64,000 nucleotides of DNA from Algoriphagus sp. (GTDB lineage: Bacteria > Bacteroidota > Bacteroidia > Cytophagales > Cyclobacteriaceae): contig NZ_JAQWXX010000073.1 in NCBI RefSeq assembly GCF_029254265.1, positions 62,001 through 126,000 on the forward strand, given 5' to 3'. This document shows positions 25,479 through 33,504 of this stretch, piece after piece. The translations under genes were made by a program, and so were the position numbers. Position 1 is the first letter of the stretch. The number at the start of each line of letters is the position of its first letter. Under the pieces are notes generated by a model. That model searched no databases. It had not been told where the DNA came from and worked only from the letters and a program-made list of their open reading frames with translations.

Positions 25479-26303
25479 CTAGCTTTTTACACTTAGCACC
25501 CCTAAATCACTCTTGAAGATCAAAGTCTCTGTAGTTCCAATTTGATAGGAAGATGCATGGCTATGATCACTTGAAACCAAAATAATCCATTTGATATTCT
25601 GGGTTTCAGTGAAAGCAATCATCCCTTTTTCTACATCTGAGTCATTGAAAATATGCTGATGAAAAGTCAATTCTTCATGTCCTTTCATAAATGCATTCAT
25701 TCCTGAGGTAATTTCTTGCGTCGAAGTGAAATGAGCAGGAACATTGACGAACAGTAAATGAACTGTACTTTTGAATAGCTTTATAAGAGGCTTGATTTTC
25801 TCAAAAGCAATTTTAGATTTCGGTTCAAAATCTGAAGCAAAAGCAACTTTTCGGAAATCATTTCCATCCAATGCCTCTTTTACAGCTAAAACAGGGCAAG
25901 AGGCTTTGCGAAGCACTTTTTGGAGCGTGGAACCTATAAAGTTTCCTTCAACATAACCTTTTCCATAAGCACCTAGTACTACTAAATCCGGATTTTCCTC
26001 TTGAACTACTCGAAGGATTAACTCATTGGGAACGCCTATCCGAATTATTTGCCGGATTGGAGCTTTTGCAGGAGCAATCTTAAGAAGATAATCTGGAAGA
26101 ACTTCCTGAGCTTCTTCAAATTCTTCGATCAAATCCGGATAGTTTTTTTTTGCCTCATCGGAGAGTAACTCCCAATCCACCTCTGAAGGAATTACGGTAA
26201 CACAGAGAATCTCTGCATCAGATTTGGCACTTATTTTTTGAGCAGTTTTTAGTGCCGCCAAAGAATAAGAGGAAAAATCAAAAGGAACGAGGATCTTTTT
26301 CAT
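25479..26303 (-). CDS. Tandem universal stress protein
   Basis: This 274-residue cytosolic protein has two UspA domains. The first (1-143) keeps the full ATP-binding motif G-x2-G-x9-G-S as GAYGKGYVEG followed by NFIGST. The second (about 150-274) begins with RKVAFASDFEP but lacks that motif (SDHSHASSYQIG), so only one nucleotide site is expected. Such proteins support survival under stress or starvation and their exact targets are unknown. It converges on the DUF6089 gene. Confidence 0.92.
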   Translation of the reverse strand: MKKILVPFDFSSYSLAALKTAQKISAKSDAEILCVTVIPSEVDWELLSDEAKKNYPDLIEEFEEAQEVLPDYLLKIAPAKAPIRQIIRIGVPNELILRVVQEENPDLVVLGAYGKGYVEGNFIGSTLQKVLRKASCPVLAVKEALDGNDFRKVAFASDFEPKSKIAFEKIKPLIKLFKSTVHLLFVNVPAHFTSTQEITSGMNAFMKGHEELTFHQHIFNDSDVEKGMIAFTETQNIKWIILVSSDHSHASSYQIGTTETLIFKSDLGVLSVKS

Positions 26304-26404
26304 GACAATAGGGAAATTGATTGATCCTCAATTTCAAAATATTCAATTTATTTTCAGCTATCAAAAATCAGCTAAACTCATGATAAAAATTAGCAAAAAA
26401 ATCT

Positions 26405-26866
26405 TTACAAATCCATTTCCATTTTTACATCACATCGACAATACTTCCCTTCTTCTGGTACAACTGATCTAAAACCAAGTTTTTGGTAAATATGGAGCGC
26501 TGCTTTCAGCTTGGTATTACTGTACAAAACAAGCTTTTTACCTCCCATTTCTCGGGCTTTGGCGATGATAGATTTTCCCAAAAGCATTCCAATCCCTTTA
26601 CCTTGGGCCTTTGGATCAACCCCCATTTTAATCATTTCAAAGGTATCGTCCCCCGATTTGTATAAAGCTACAGTTCCAAGAATCTCGTCTCCAAGTTTAG
26701 CGAAGATAATTGTGCCTCCAGTTTTTATAATAGTCTCCTCTGGCCGCTCGAACTGTTCGATATCAAAAGGCTCAAGCGAGAAAAGTGATTCTACCCAAGC
26801 TTGGTTGATTGCTTTGAAGGCAGAATTATAAGCTGGGGAGTAAGGTAAAATTTGAACTTGGTCCAC
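26405..26866 (-). CDS. GNAT-family N-acetyltransferase
   Basis: This 153-residue protein is a single GNAT domain. The acetyl-CoA binding loop is visible as VDPKAQGKGIGMLLGKSI (about 87-104), followed by LVLYSNTKLKAALHIYQKLGF, the usual C-terminal part. The start is a GTG at 26866, since no in-frame ATG lies nearby upstream. The substrate is unknown. It is divergent from the exported RidA gene (81 bases apart). Confidence 0.88.
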   Translation of the reverse strand: MDQVQILPYSPAYNSAFKAINQAWVESLFSLEPFDIEQFERPEETIIKTGGTIIFAKLGDEILGTVALYKSGDDTFEMIKMGVDPKAQGKGIGMLLGKSIIAKAREMGGKKLVLYSNTKLKAALHIYQKLGFRSVVPEEGKYCRCDVKMEMDL

Positions 26867-26947
26867 GAGTTCTATTTTTTGAGGGTTGAGATTGTTAAAT
26901 GTAAACAGAATCGATTAGCTTAGAAAAACATTCAAATCAAAAACACC

Positions 26948-27460
26948 ATGAAACCATCCCAATTCTTCACTTTGCTGGCAATGCTGGTCACTTTCCCATT
27001 TTTCGCAAATGCGCAATCACCTGATGTACGGATCAAAGAACTAGGCATCAATCTGCCTGAAGTGGGACAACCCATGGGGACTTATGTCAAGTGGAGACAG
27101 GTAGGGAATACACTTTATTTGGCAGGTAATGGCCCGGATGTATATGGAAAAGTTGGAGATGATTTGACACTGGAGCAAGGCTATCAAGCAGCCAGAGAAA
27201 CCGGTATCGAGATTTTAGCCGTACTCAAAGCTGCCACAAGTGGTGATTTAAGCCGGATCAAACAATTTGTAAAAGTGCTGGGAATGGTGAATTCCGCACC
27301 GGATTTCACGGATCATCCTAAAGTCATTAATGGATTCTCGGATCTAATGGTCGAAGTTTTTGGTGAACCTGGAAAGCATGCTCGATCAGCAGTGGGTGTT
27401 GCTGCCTTACCAAATAATATCGCAGTAGAAATAGAGGTAATCGTTGAGTTGAAAGACTGA
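26948..27460 (+). CDS. Exported RidA/YjgF-family protein
   Basis: This 170-residue protein has a signal peptide (1-22, FANAQ) followed by a RidA-like domain (PF01042). RidA proteins hydrolyse reactive enamine/imine intermediates. The Arg needed for imine hydrolysis is present in KHARSAVGVAALP (about residue 147). The exported location is unusual compared with classical cytosolic RidA, but such periplasmic versions are frequent in Bacteroidota. The substrate is not known. Its stop is four bases from the stop of the convergent ogt gene. Confidence 0.9.
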   Translation: MKPSQFFTLLAMLVTFPFFANAQSPDVRIKELGINLPEVGQPMGTYVKWRQVGNTLYLAGNGPDVYGKVGDDLTLEQGYQAARETGIEILAVLKAATSGDLSRIKQFVKVLGMVNSAPDFTDHPKVINGFSDLMVEVFGEPGKHARSAVGVAALPNNIAVEIEVIVELKD

Positions 27461-27464
27461 GTTG

Positions 27465-27941
27465 TTAAAAATCAAGACTGGCCTGCTTTGCCTGTTGAGG
27501 TCTTCCTTCTAGCTCTAGTAACTTCTCTTTTCTATCCAATCCTCCGGCATAGCCAGTAAGTTGGCCATTGGTACCGATGATTCGATGACATGGGATAATG
27601 ACCAAAACCGGATTAGCTCCAATTGCTGCTCCGACGGCGCGAATGGCAGCGGGATTTCCTAAAGCCTGTGAAAGTTTCAGATAGGAAGTCGTTTGACCAA
27701 ACGGGATCGTATTCACCGCTGTCCAAACGCGCTGCTGAAAGGACGTTCCAGTCATAGCTAATGGCAAATCAAAAGTCTTCCGCTTGCCTGAAAAGTATTC
27801 CTGCAATTGCTCCTGAGCCTTCAAAACGACAGCTTCCAAAATCTCCGTGGAAACAGACTCCTCTGTGAAACGGAGTTCGGAGATCATTTCTTCCTGGGTA
27901 TTGATCAAGATATTTCCAAGTGGAGAAGGGATGATGGGCAT
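27465..27941 (-). CDS. ogt: Methylated-DNA-protein-cysteine S-methyltransferase
   Basis: This 158-residue DNA-repair protein transfers alkyl groups from O6-alkylguanine to its own Cys. The active-site motif VIIPCHRIIG is at about 113-122, preceded by the helix-turn-helix segment QRVWTAVNTIPFGQTTSY and followed by LTGYAGGLDRK. The N-terminal ribonuclease-like domain is short, as in Ogt. It lies next to the S24 repressor/dinB region, in line with a local concentration of DNA-repair genes, but a repeat cluster separates it from them. Confidence 0.95.
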   Translation of the reverse strand: MPIIPSPLGNILINTQEEMISELRFTEESVSTEILEAVVLKAQEQLQEYFSGKRKTFDLPLAMTGTSFQQRVWTAVNTIPFGQTTSYLKLSQALGNPAAIRAVGAAIGANPVLVIIPCHRIIGTNGQLTGYAGGLDRKEKLLELEGRPQQAKQASLDF

Positions 27942-27972
27942 TGATTGCTTTTTTATTTAAAGATAAGAGTAG

Positions 27973-28141
27973 GAAATAGACTTTTTGAAATACGCTTCGC
28001 GAAATACAGCTTCGCTAAAATACGCCTGCGGCGAAATATGCTCTGCGAAATAGTATTCGAATCCAGTATTTCACCGAGCAAAGCGAGGTGTATTTCCATT
28101 TATTTCTACCTTATTTCACCGACCAAAGGGAGATATATTTC
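27973..28141 (-). repeat. TATTTC..CGAAG repeat cluster (copy between ogt and the S24 gene)
   Basis: Read on the minus strand this follows the same module order as the clusters at 42835-43058 and 46716-46811: GAAATACACCTCGC, a CGGTGAAATACTGG block, ATTCGAAT, then units of about 15 bases beginning TATTTC and containing CGAAG or CGCAG. A partial second unit is at 28110-28141. It fills most of the ogt-S24 gap and any reading frames through it are repeat translations. Confidence 0.85.
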
Positions 28142-28173
28142 TATCGTATTTCTACTGTATTTCTATTTTAATT

Positions 28174-28869
28174 TCAACTCATCGCCAGTCGATATCTCCA
28201 CACTTCCCGAACCTGCTCAACCTCCACTTCGAAGGGCGGATAGATTGGGTTTGCGGAGCAAAGCAATAATTTCTGGTCTGAGTTGATTCGGTTATAGGCA
28301 ATCTTAAAGGTCACTCCATCTTGCTCGGTGACGATCACATAGCGTTCGCCATCTTTGATTGCCAGCCAGTCATCCACATATTCACAGACAATCCAGGCTC
28401 CATCCGGAATCGGCAGCATAGAATCTCCGTCTATCTGAAAAACCCGATGTTTCTTATCCATGGGCAGAAAAGGCAATGCAAATCGTGGCAACTCCGCAAT
28501 AAACTCCGGATCGGAAAACCCAGCTAGGTAACTCGCCTTTGCGCGTTGGGAAACTACTTCAATCAATTCTCTTCCCTGCTCATCCACCGTCGTAGCTAAG
28601 ATTCGCAACTTTCGCCCGCGAAGAAATTGATCCGTCTCAAGCAGTTCGCGGAGCTTGTAAGGGGAATAGGAAGCAAGATCTTCCCGAAGTAAAATATCCA
28701 CCGATACCCCGAGGTAATCCGAAATTTTCACCAGTGTCTCCAAAGGCGGATTCACATTCAGCTCATAGCCCGCCAACTTAGATCTTGAGATTCCTATTGC
28801 GGAAGCCATGGTTTCTTGGGTGAGGGATTTTTGTTTTCGGAGGAATTTGATGTTAGAATTAAGCGTCAT
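28174..28869 (-). CDS. HTH-S24 LexA/CI-like repressor
   Basis: This 231-residue cytosolic regulator has an XRE/Cro-type helix-turn-helix at residues about 4-60 (KSLTQETMASAIGISRSKLAGYE region) and a LexA/UmuD-type S24 peptidase domain at about 130-231. The catalytic dyad is Ser150 (IDGDSMLP) and Lys189 (TFKIAYN), and a candidate Ala-Gly self-cleavage bond is A116-G117. This predicts RecA-stimulated autocleavage and SOS-type derepression. It is divergent from dinB, with a four-helix-bundle gene and repeats between them. A motif shared by the dinB and dnaE promoters (see 29625 and 46671) is its best candidate operator. Confidence 0.92.
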   Translation of the reverse strand: MTLNSNIKFLRKQKSLTQETMASAIGISRSKLAGYELNVNPPLETLVKISDYLGVSVDILLREDLASYSPYKLRELLETDQFLRGRKLRILATTVDEQGRELIEVVSQRAKASYLAGFSDPEFIAELPRFALPFLPMDKKHRVFQIDGDSMLPIPDGAWIVCEYVDDWLAIKDGERYVIVTEQDGVTFKIAYNRINSDQKLLLCSANPIYPPFEVEVEQVREVWRYRLAMS

Positions 28870-28884
28870 TTGTTCATTTAGTAA

Positions 28885-29010
28885 TAGTTTAAGATAGCTT
28901 CGCAGATATTTTCAAGATAGTCTAAGACAGATAGCCTACCCCCTGACTTACATTAGACAATTGTGAATTATATCTTTCCGAAGACCTATTTACACCGAAG
29001 GTATATACAC
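28885..29010. repeat. TATCT..CGAAG repeat variant, left flank of the four-helix-bundle gene
   Basis: On the minus strand, 28885-28935 reads as TATCT units with TCTTAGAC and GCGAAGC. From about 28970 the plus strand reads TATCTTTCCGAAGACC, then TATTTACACCGAAGG. These are the same units of about 15 bases as in the main family but with TATCT in place of TATTTC, in two orientations. The second block overlaps the last codons of the adjacent gene. Confidence 0.65.
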
Positions 29011-29015
29011 AAACT

Positions 29016-29414
29016 CTATTTGGACGAAACTTTGTCTTTTGCATCATAAGTTGTCTTGATCTGCCGATTAAGTTTGATCTGCAAATTTTTTGCAATACAA
29101 TTGATCTCTTGATATTCCTCTTCTAGCACTATTTTGCGCTCATGACCTAGATTAATCCAGTGTTCAACACTCTCTGAAAGTGATGCCCTAGCGATATAAT
29201 AAAACCTTATTCTATCAAGAAAATGAAATCTCGCATAGCCCTCGGCAATGTTTGCTCCCACAGAATCTATAGAACTTATCATCTGATCTCCCCAGTTTTT
29301 CCTTAGGTGATAATCTAGTCTTTGATAGATAGTCCATGCCTTAGCAGACAATTGTCTTGACAAAATATAGATGTCCAATTCCTTGAGGGGGATGTATTTT
29401 GAGCTGGATTCCAT
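29016..29414 (-). CDS. Four-helix-bundle protein of the 23S rRNA IVS (S23) family
   Basis: This 132-residue protein matches the 23S rRNA intervening-sequence protein family (PF05635): YILSRQLSAKAWTIY, LRKNWGDQMISSIDSVGANIAEGY (about 38-61) and the RFYYIARASLSESVEHWI segment (about 69-86). The related Avd subunit is found in diversity-generating retroelements, but no reverse transcriptase is nearby. Stand-alone members have no established function. The gene sits in the divergent S24/dinB intergenic region and is flanked by TATCT..CGAAG repeats on both sides, suggesting a gene-plus-repeats unit inserted there. Confidence 0.9.
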   Translation of the reverse strand: MESSSKYIPLKELDIYILSRQLSAKAWTIYQRLDYHLRKNWGDQMISSIDSVGANIAEGYARFHFLDRIRFYYIARASLSESVEHWINLGHERKIVLEEEYQEINCIAKNLQIKLNRQIKTTYDAKDKVSSK

Positions 29415-29446
29415 GGCTTTGTCTGAATTAGTTTACTACTGTCTCT

Positions 29447-29556
29447 CCCTATATCTCCGCGCAACGATATCTAGTGAAACCTGTCTTTTCCTATCTCACC
29501 AAAGGTCTATCTCGCGAAGCTTATCTTGCCGAAGGCCTATCTTTCTTTCCTCGTCA
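29447..29556 (+). repeat. TATCT..CGAAG repeat variant, right flank of the four-helix-bundle gene
   Basis: Units read TATCTCACCAAAGGTC, TATCTCGCGAAGCT, TATCTTGCCGAAGGCC, TATCTTTC in direct succession, with a preceding CTATATCTCCGCGC head. The period (14-16 bases) and CGAAG core match the TATTTC family elsewhere in the window, and the main block on the gene's left side is the inverted version. Confidence 0.75.
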
Positions 29557-29599
29557 ACCTCCGTCAATCCAATTTTAAGCTTCTCCAAATATAAAAACT

Positions 29600-29639
29600 T
29601 TGATTAAATTATAAACAATATAATGTCAATTTAATCAAC
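29600..29639 (+). promoter_or_regulatory. dinB promoter/operator module shared with dnaE
   Basis: ATTATAAACA (29608-29617) followed after seven bases by GTCAATTTAATCAAC (29625-29639) has an equally spaced match before dnaE (46654-46685: ATTATAAACA, then GTTGATTTAATTAAC). The region also forms a perfect inverted repeat TTGATTAAATT / AATTTAATCAA (29600-29610 and 29628-29638). It ends eight bases before the dinB ATG. It is a candidate S24-repressor operator. Confidence 0.65.
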
Positions 29640-29647
29640 AATTAGAA

Positions 29648-30838
29648 ATGGAAGTGAAGCGGAATATTGTGCACATGGATCTGGATTCCTATTTCGTGTC
29701 GGTGGAGCGGCTGTTTGATAGCCGGTTGAATGGAAAGCCTATCCTGATTGGGGGTTCGGGTGATCGAGGTGTCGTGGCATCTTGCAGTTACGAAGCCCGG
29801 AAATTCGGTGTGCACTCGGCCATGCCCATGCGGACGGCGCGGCAGCTTTGCCCCGAGGCACTGATCATCCGGGGTGACTTCGAGAAGTACAGCCAAAAAT
29901 CCCACGAAGTCACCGAGATCATCCGAGAGGAAGTCCCGCTTTTCGAGAAGTCATCCATTGATGAATTCTACATCGATATGACGGGAATGGATCGGTTTTT
30001 TGGTTGCTTTAAACTTTCCCAGCAGATCCGAGAGCGTATCATCAAGGAAACTGGACTCCCTATTTCCTTAGGACTCTCTGCTAATAAAACCGTCTCCAAA
30101 GTAGCTACCGGCGAGGCTAAACCAAATAATGCCAAGCAGATTCTTCTGGGCGAAGAAAAGCCTTTTCTTGCGCCTCTTTCCGTTCGCAAAATCCCGATGA
30201 TCGGTGAAAAAACCTCCCAGACACTTTATAATATGGGGGTGAAAAAAGTGCTAACCTTGCAGCAGATGCCCGCCGAACTCCTACAGGCAACCTTCGGAAA
30301 AAATGGTACGATGATCTGGGAAAAAGCAAACGGAATCGACACCTCGCCCGTTACGCCCTACTCCGAGGCCAAGTCCATCTCGACGGAAAACACCTTCGAG
30401 CAGGACACCATCGACGTGCGCATGCTGGAGGCAACACTCGTGGCGATGTGCGAGCAACTCACCGGCAAGCTGCGTCTGAACGGCCAACTCACCGCCTGTG
30501 TGAGTGTGAAGATCCGATACTCGGACTTTGATACCCATACGACACAGCAGCGCATCCCCTACTCTTCGGCTGATCATACGCTAATTCCGCTGGTCAAGGA
30601 GCTCTTTCGTAAGCTCTACAACCGACGCATGCTGATCCGGCTCATCGGCGTGCGCTTCAGTTCCCTCGTCTATGGCAACTATCAAATCAGCCTCTTCGAA
30701 GACACGCAGGAGCAGATCAACCTCTATCAGGCACTGGACAAAATCAATGGGAAATTTGGTGAAAAAAGCGTCTGCAGAGCGGTGGGGATGAGTGTCGGCA
30801 GACGACGGTTTAATCCGTTTAATGGGATGGCGGTGTGA
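29648..30838 (+). CDS. dinB: Y-family DNA polymerase (Pol IV type)
   Basis: This 396-residue translesion polymerase carries the catalytic carboxylates in HMDLDSYFVSVE (Asp11, Asp13) and SSIDEFYIDMTG, the fingers segment PMRTARQLCP, an HhH region (RKIPMIGEKTSQTLYNMGVKK) and a little-finger domain. Active-site residues are intact, so it should be an active polymerase and not an ImuB-type scaffold. No C-terminal clamp-binding motif is obvious. The gene is notably GC-rich (36 of 60 bases in 30361-30420 by hand count) relative to its neighbours, hinting at transfer. A diverged copy of its last 13 codons occurs 3.2 kb downstream at 34051-34098. Confidence 0.95.
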   Translation: MEVKRNIVHMDLDSYFVSVERLFDSRLNGKPILIGGSGDRGVVASCSYEARKFGVHSAMPMRTARQLCPEALIIRGDFEKYSQKSHEVTEIIREEVPLFEKSSIDEFYIDMTGMDRFFGCFKLSQQIRERIIKETGLPISLGLSANKTVSKVATGEAKPNNAKQILLGEEKPFLAPLSVRKIPMIGEKTSQTLYNMGVKKVLTLQQMPAELLQATFGKNGTMIWEKANGIDTSPVTPYSEAKSISTENTFEQDTIDVRMLEATLVAMCEQLTGKLRLNGQLTACVSVKIRYSDFDTHTTQQRIPYSSADHTLIPLVKELFRKLYNRRMLIRLIGVRFSSLVYGNYQISLFEDTQEQINLYQALDKINGKFGEKSVCRAVGMSVGRRRFNPFNGMAV

Positions 30839-30885
30839 TGGAATTTAAAATGAAGGAATTTAAAATTAGACTGAATTGTAAGCAT

Positions 30886-31926
30886 CTAATTTCCCTCAAA
30901 CCCAAATGGAATCACCTTCTCGGGAACTTGTCCCTTGAGCGGATAGCGGTATACCTCAAATGACTTTTTTCCTTTTCTTCCTTCATACACATAGCCATCA
31001 TCAATGACCATTGGAAAAAAGTAAAGATTGAGTAGCGGTCGAAGTTGATTGTCAGCTGTGATTTGATTAAGTGTATAAACACGCTCAGCATCTTCCAAAC
31101 CAGACTCCCAAGAGAGCAGATACACTTCACCTGCCTCATGATCAAAGTACATCTTCATCTCCGTATTTTCACTGGCGATAGGCACCTTGCTCCTTTGCAT
31201 ATCCCCACTTTTATCCAGTCTGATCAGTGTCTTGTGTGTGGAAGCCCAGATATAAGTTGTTCCATTTTTATAGCCATTATCACTAGAAAATGTCTCATCG
31301 GACTTCCCTACTAATTTCCCATAGGGCTGGAATATGACAGTCGTATCCTCCTTGGAGAGAAAGCCATAGTCAAAAGGCGGCCTTTCCTTAAAGTCATAAC
31401 CCATATGACGCCGGCTCGGGTTGATAAACTTTTTCTTCGGCCGATCAATTAAAAAGAGCTGCACACCTTCCGTATCTTCATTTCGGATATAATCAAAGCC
31501 GACAATGTACTCTGGGTTCATAAATGTACCTGGCGTATTAATCCCATGCTTGGGTCCATTGTAAAACTCGTAAGCCTCTTCGACTACCAATTCCTTTTCC
31601 TTCACCTTGATCATTATCGCATAGCTTACATCCTCAGGACTGAAAATAGAATCATTCACCTTTACAAAAGACTGAGCCGCATCAATCTTCATATCATCGA
31701 CGATCAGGTTGGACTTATCCAAAAGATACATGTGCCGCTTCATCGGTTTATTATTTGACGCATAGATAAGCACCTTATACTCGCCCATGGGTAGGTACGA
31801 GGTCAACACGCAGTTCTCACAAGCATAGACCAGCTCGGGTTTTGCTTCTTGAGAAAAAAGAGTCGGTGTACTCAAGAAATTAATCCAGAATAAACTCAGC
31901 AGAATTCTTTGGCGAAAGCGATACAT
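30886..31926 (-). CDS. Exported propeller-like protein of the peptide/DUF4221 cassette
   Basis: From the ATG at 31926 the protein is 346 residues (an upstream ATG at 31950 would add eight). A signal peptide covers about 1-26 (TLFSQ). The mature part begins with a CENC pair and continues with repeated beta segments (GKLVGKSDETFSS, YIWASTHKTLIRLDKSGDM, DDGYVYEGRKGKKSFEVYRY) like the blades of a beta-propeller. I cannot assign a named family, though it resembles Bacteroidota 6-bladed propeller lipoproteins of DUF4221/BF3164 type. It is the last gene of a four-gene minus-strand operon and overlaps the CGLC lipoprotein gene by 47 bases. Confidence 0.72.
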   Translation of the reverse strand: MYRFRQRILLSLFWINFLSTPTLFSQEAKPELVYACENCVLTSYLPMGEYKVLIYASNNKPMKRHMYLLDKSNLIVDDMKIDAAQSFVKVNDSIFSPEDVSYAIMIKVKEKELVVEEAYEFYNGPKHGINTPGTFMNPEYIVGFDYIRNEDTEGVQLFLIDRPKKKFINPSRRHMGYDFKERPPFDYGFLSKEDTTVIFQPYGKLVGKSDETFSSDNGYKNGTTYIWASTHKTLIRLDKSGDMQRSKVPIASENTEMKMYFDHEAGEVYLLSWESGLEDAERVYTLNQITADNQLRPLLNLYFFPMVIDDGYVYEGRKGKKSFEVYRYPLKGQVPEKVIPFGFEGN

Positions 31927-32344
31927 AGCGATACTCTTTTTTTGAAACATCTATAATAATTGGACTAAAGGCATTCAGGTCATAAGATTTTGACCTACTG
32001 TTTTCGTCGATAATAAGTTGAAGATTTTTCTTTTGTAATAACTTTTTAGCCTTGTCCAGTCGATCTTTAGCTACTTGATTACCAGATAAAATGACCGAAA
32101 TAAGTTTTTCAGTTTTTTCCAAGTCTTCAAGTACCTGATCTACACAGAGACCGCAGCTGTCAAGGGGAAGAAGCAGTACCTCATCATTTTGAAGATCAGC
32201 TTCAATTGCTTTCAGATAGTCTTGAAAATCATTCTGGTAAGAATAAACCTCCATGCCCCTATCCGAACACGAACTAATTACCAGCAGCATACAGAAACTA
32301 CTTATCTTCCAAAACGAATAATCCAAAAACCATCTGATCGTCAT
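31880..32344 (-). CDS. Lipoprotein with CGLC motif, possibly thioredoxin-like
   Basis: The ATG at 32344 is preferred to an upstream GTG because it gives a lipoprotein signal (LVISSC) at the expected place; the protein is then 154 residues. A CGLC motif in LLPLDSCGLCVDQV, followed by a helix and an NLQLIIDENSRS strand, suggests a thioredoxin-like fold with a redox-active Cys pair. This family is not one I can name with certainty. It overlaps the end of the DUF4221 gene by 47 bases and the start of the propeller-like gene by 47 bases. Its Cys pair could act on the Cys-rich peptide encoded first in this operon (inference). Confidence 0.68.
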   Translation of the reverse strand: MTIRWFLDYSFWKISSFCMLLVISSCSDRGMEVYSYQNDFQDYLKAIEADLQNDEVLLLPLDSCGLCVDQVLEDLEKTEKLISVILSGNQVAKDRLDKAKKLLQKKNLQLIIDENSRSKSYDLNAFSPIIIDVSKKEYRYVSLSPKNSAEFILD

Positions 32345-33455
32345 TTTCTCTTGAGTTTTGATAAATAAATAAGCCCTCTTCACTTACAAATGAAAACAGG
32401 GGATTGAATCGATTAGCATCCAGTGTATATGTCCCTTTTGGATCTAACTCTTCATCCAAAATAAATATCTTCCAGTCCGCATCAAATGCTGTATTTTTCT
32501 CCCCGTCTGATCTTCGGAGTTCCTGACTTTCTTTTCCAAATCGATAATAGACCTTGCGGAAAGGGTCATAAGTCAACTGCTGAAACCAAGCCGAGGAAAT
32601 ATAATGGTTGACGAACTGCTGCATATCATCTTTTCGATCAATTCCTTCATTCGTAAATCGCTCCCATTCTGGGTAGTGATGGTAGATGACTGTATCCACT
32701 CCGAGTTGGTATTCATAAATCCCAGGATCAGCAGGAAAGGTTACCAAAAATGTCCCTTGTGGGGTTGGGGTAAGATTGGGCTCACGTAAAACATCAAAGT
32801 AATTATCTTCTCGATACATTTGTGGATAGGCTCCAAACTCATCCACCACTTCATCCTTAACTGGATCATAAACCATGAATTTATTCCGCTCATAGTAGGG
32901 CTTCTTCTTCACGTTTAAGTCCGGATATACAGGTAAAATCCAAACCGAATCTAAAAAAACCGGCCACTGACCCAGATAGGAATAAGAGACAGGAAACATC
33001 TCCACCCCTTTGGAATCCCTTATTGTCTTTCGGTAAGAGTTGATCAATTTCCCTTCTCTATTCAGCACTTTAAATCGTAGGGCGCGGTCTTGTATGGTCA
33101 CAATACTGTCCTCCGAAAACAGGTGAATGATATCCAAATCAGCATCAACAGCACTTGGTCCATCCTCGGCAAAAAGTAAGTGCTTAATCTCGTAACCAGA
33201 TTCCAATGGGATAAAGTCCAGCGAAACACTTTGCCTGTTGAATCCCAACAAATAGGGCACATTATTCTGCTCAATCAGTTGGAAATAATCATAAAAAGGC
33301 AAGGAAAGTGAATCAATCAAAATGACTTTTGATTTCGAATTAATCAAGGTTTTTTCATCTTCAAACCGATGAGTCAGTTCCTTTTGAATGGAAGCATTTT
33401 CAGTATGCTGAGTACATCCTGCAAGCAAAAAAATACTTAACCGAAGAATTTTCAT
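32298..33455 (-). CDS. DUF4221-family lipoprotein
   Basis: From the ATG at 33455 (residues MKILRL) the protein is 385 residues with a lipobox LLAGC at about 9-13. A TTG 69 bases upstream would add a non-signal stretch and was rejected. The sequence has the DUF4221 pattern of an early VILIDSLSLPFYDYFQL strand pair, LLGFNRQSVSLDFI and LFAEDGPSAV, then repeated beta blades. A second family member is at 53466-54632. DUF4221 proteins are Bacteroidota lipoproteins of predicted propeller fold and unknown role, often near NVEALA-type peptides. The gene follows the small Cys-rich peptide gene, with a stem-loop between them. Confidence 0.82.
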   Translation of the reverse strand: MKILRLSIFLLAGCTQHTENASIQKELTHRFEDEKTLINSKSKVILIDSLSLPFYDYFQLIEQNNVPYLLGFNRQSVSLDFIPLESGYEIKHLLFAEDGPSAVDADLDIIHLFSEDSIVTIQDRALRFKVLNREGKLINSYRKTIRDSKGVEMFPVSYSYLGQWPVFLDSVWILPVYPDLNVKKKPYYERNKFMVYDPVKDEVVDEFGAYPQMYREDNYFDVLREPNLTPTPQGTFLVTFPADPGIYEYQLGVDTVIYHHYPEWERFTNEGIDRKDDMQQFVNHYISSAWFQQLTYDPFRKVYYRFGKESQELRRSDGEKNTAFDADWKIFILDEELDPKGTYTLDANRFNPLFSFVSEEGLFIYQNSRENDDQMVFGLFVLEDK

Positions 33456-33473
33456 TTGAATTAAATTAAGGTT

Positions 33474-33495
33474 AGCGGCCTTAAAAAAGGCCGCT
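33474..33495. other. Strong stem-loop between peptide gene and DUF4221 gene
   Basis: AGCGGCCTT (33474-33482) and AAGGCCGCT (33487-33495) form a perfect 9-base GC-rich stem with a four-base loop. There is no long T-run after it on the minus strand, so it may be a leaky terminator or an RNA-processing/stability element leaving the peptide gene more strongly expressed than the genes behind it. Confidence 0.6.
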
Positions 33496-33504
33496 TTAAA
33501 ACAA

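Noticed and set aside
27945-28286. Open frame of 113 codons on the plus strand
   Set aside because: It runs through the inverted repeat cluster and into the end of the S24 gene on the other strand; product is repeat-derived.
29016-29414. Diversity-generating retroelement accessory protein (Avd)
   Set aside because: The fold is related, but no reverse transcriptase, template or variable repeat is within the window.
30281-30577. Minus-strand open frames inside dinB
   Set aside because: They arise from the high GC content of dinB and have no homologous features.
29648-30838. ImuB-type inactive polymerase of an ImuAB-DnaE2 cassette
   Set aside because: Both catalytic carboxylate motifs are intact, and no ImuA-like gene is present, so an active Pol IV-type enzyme is more likely.
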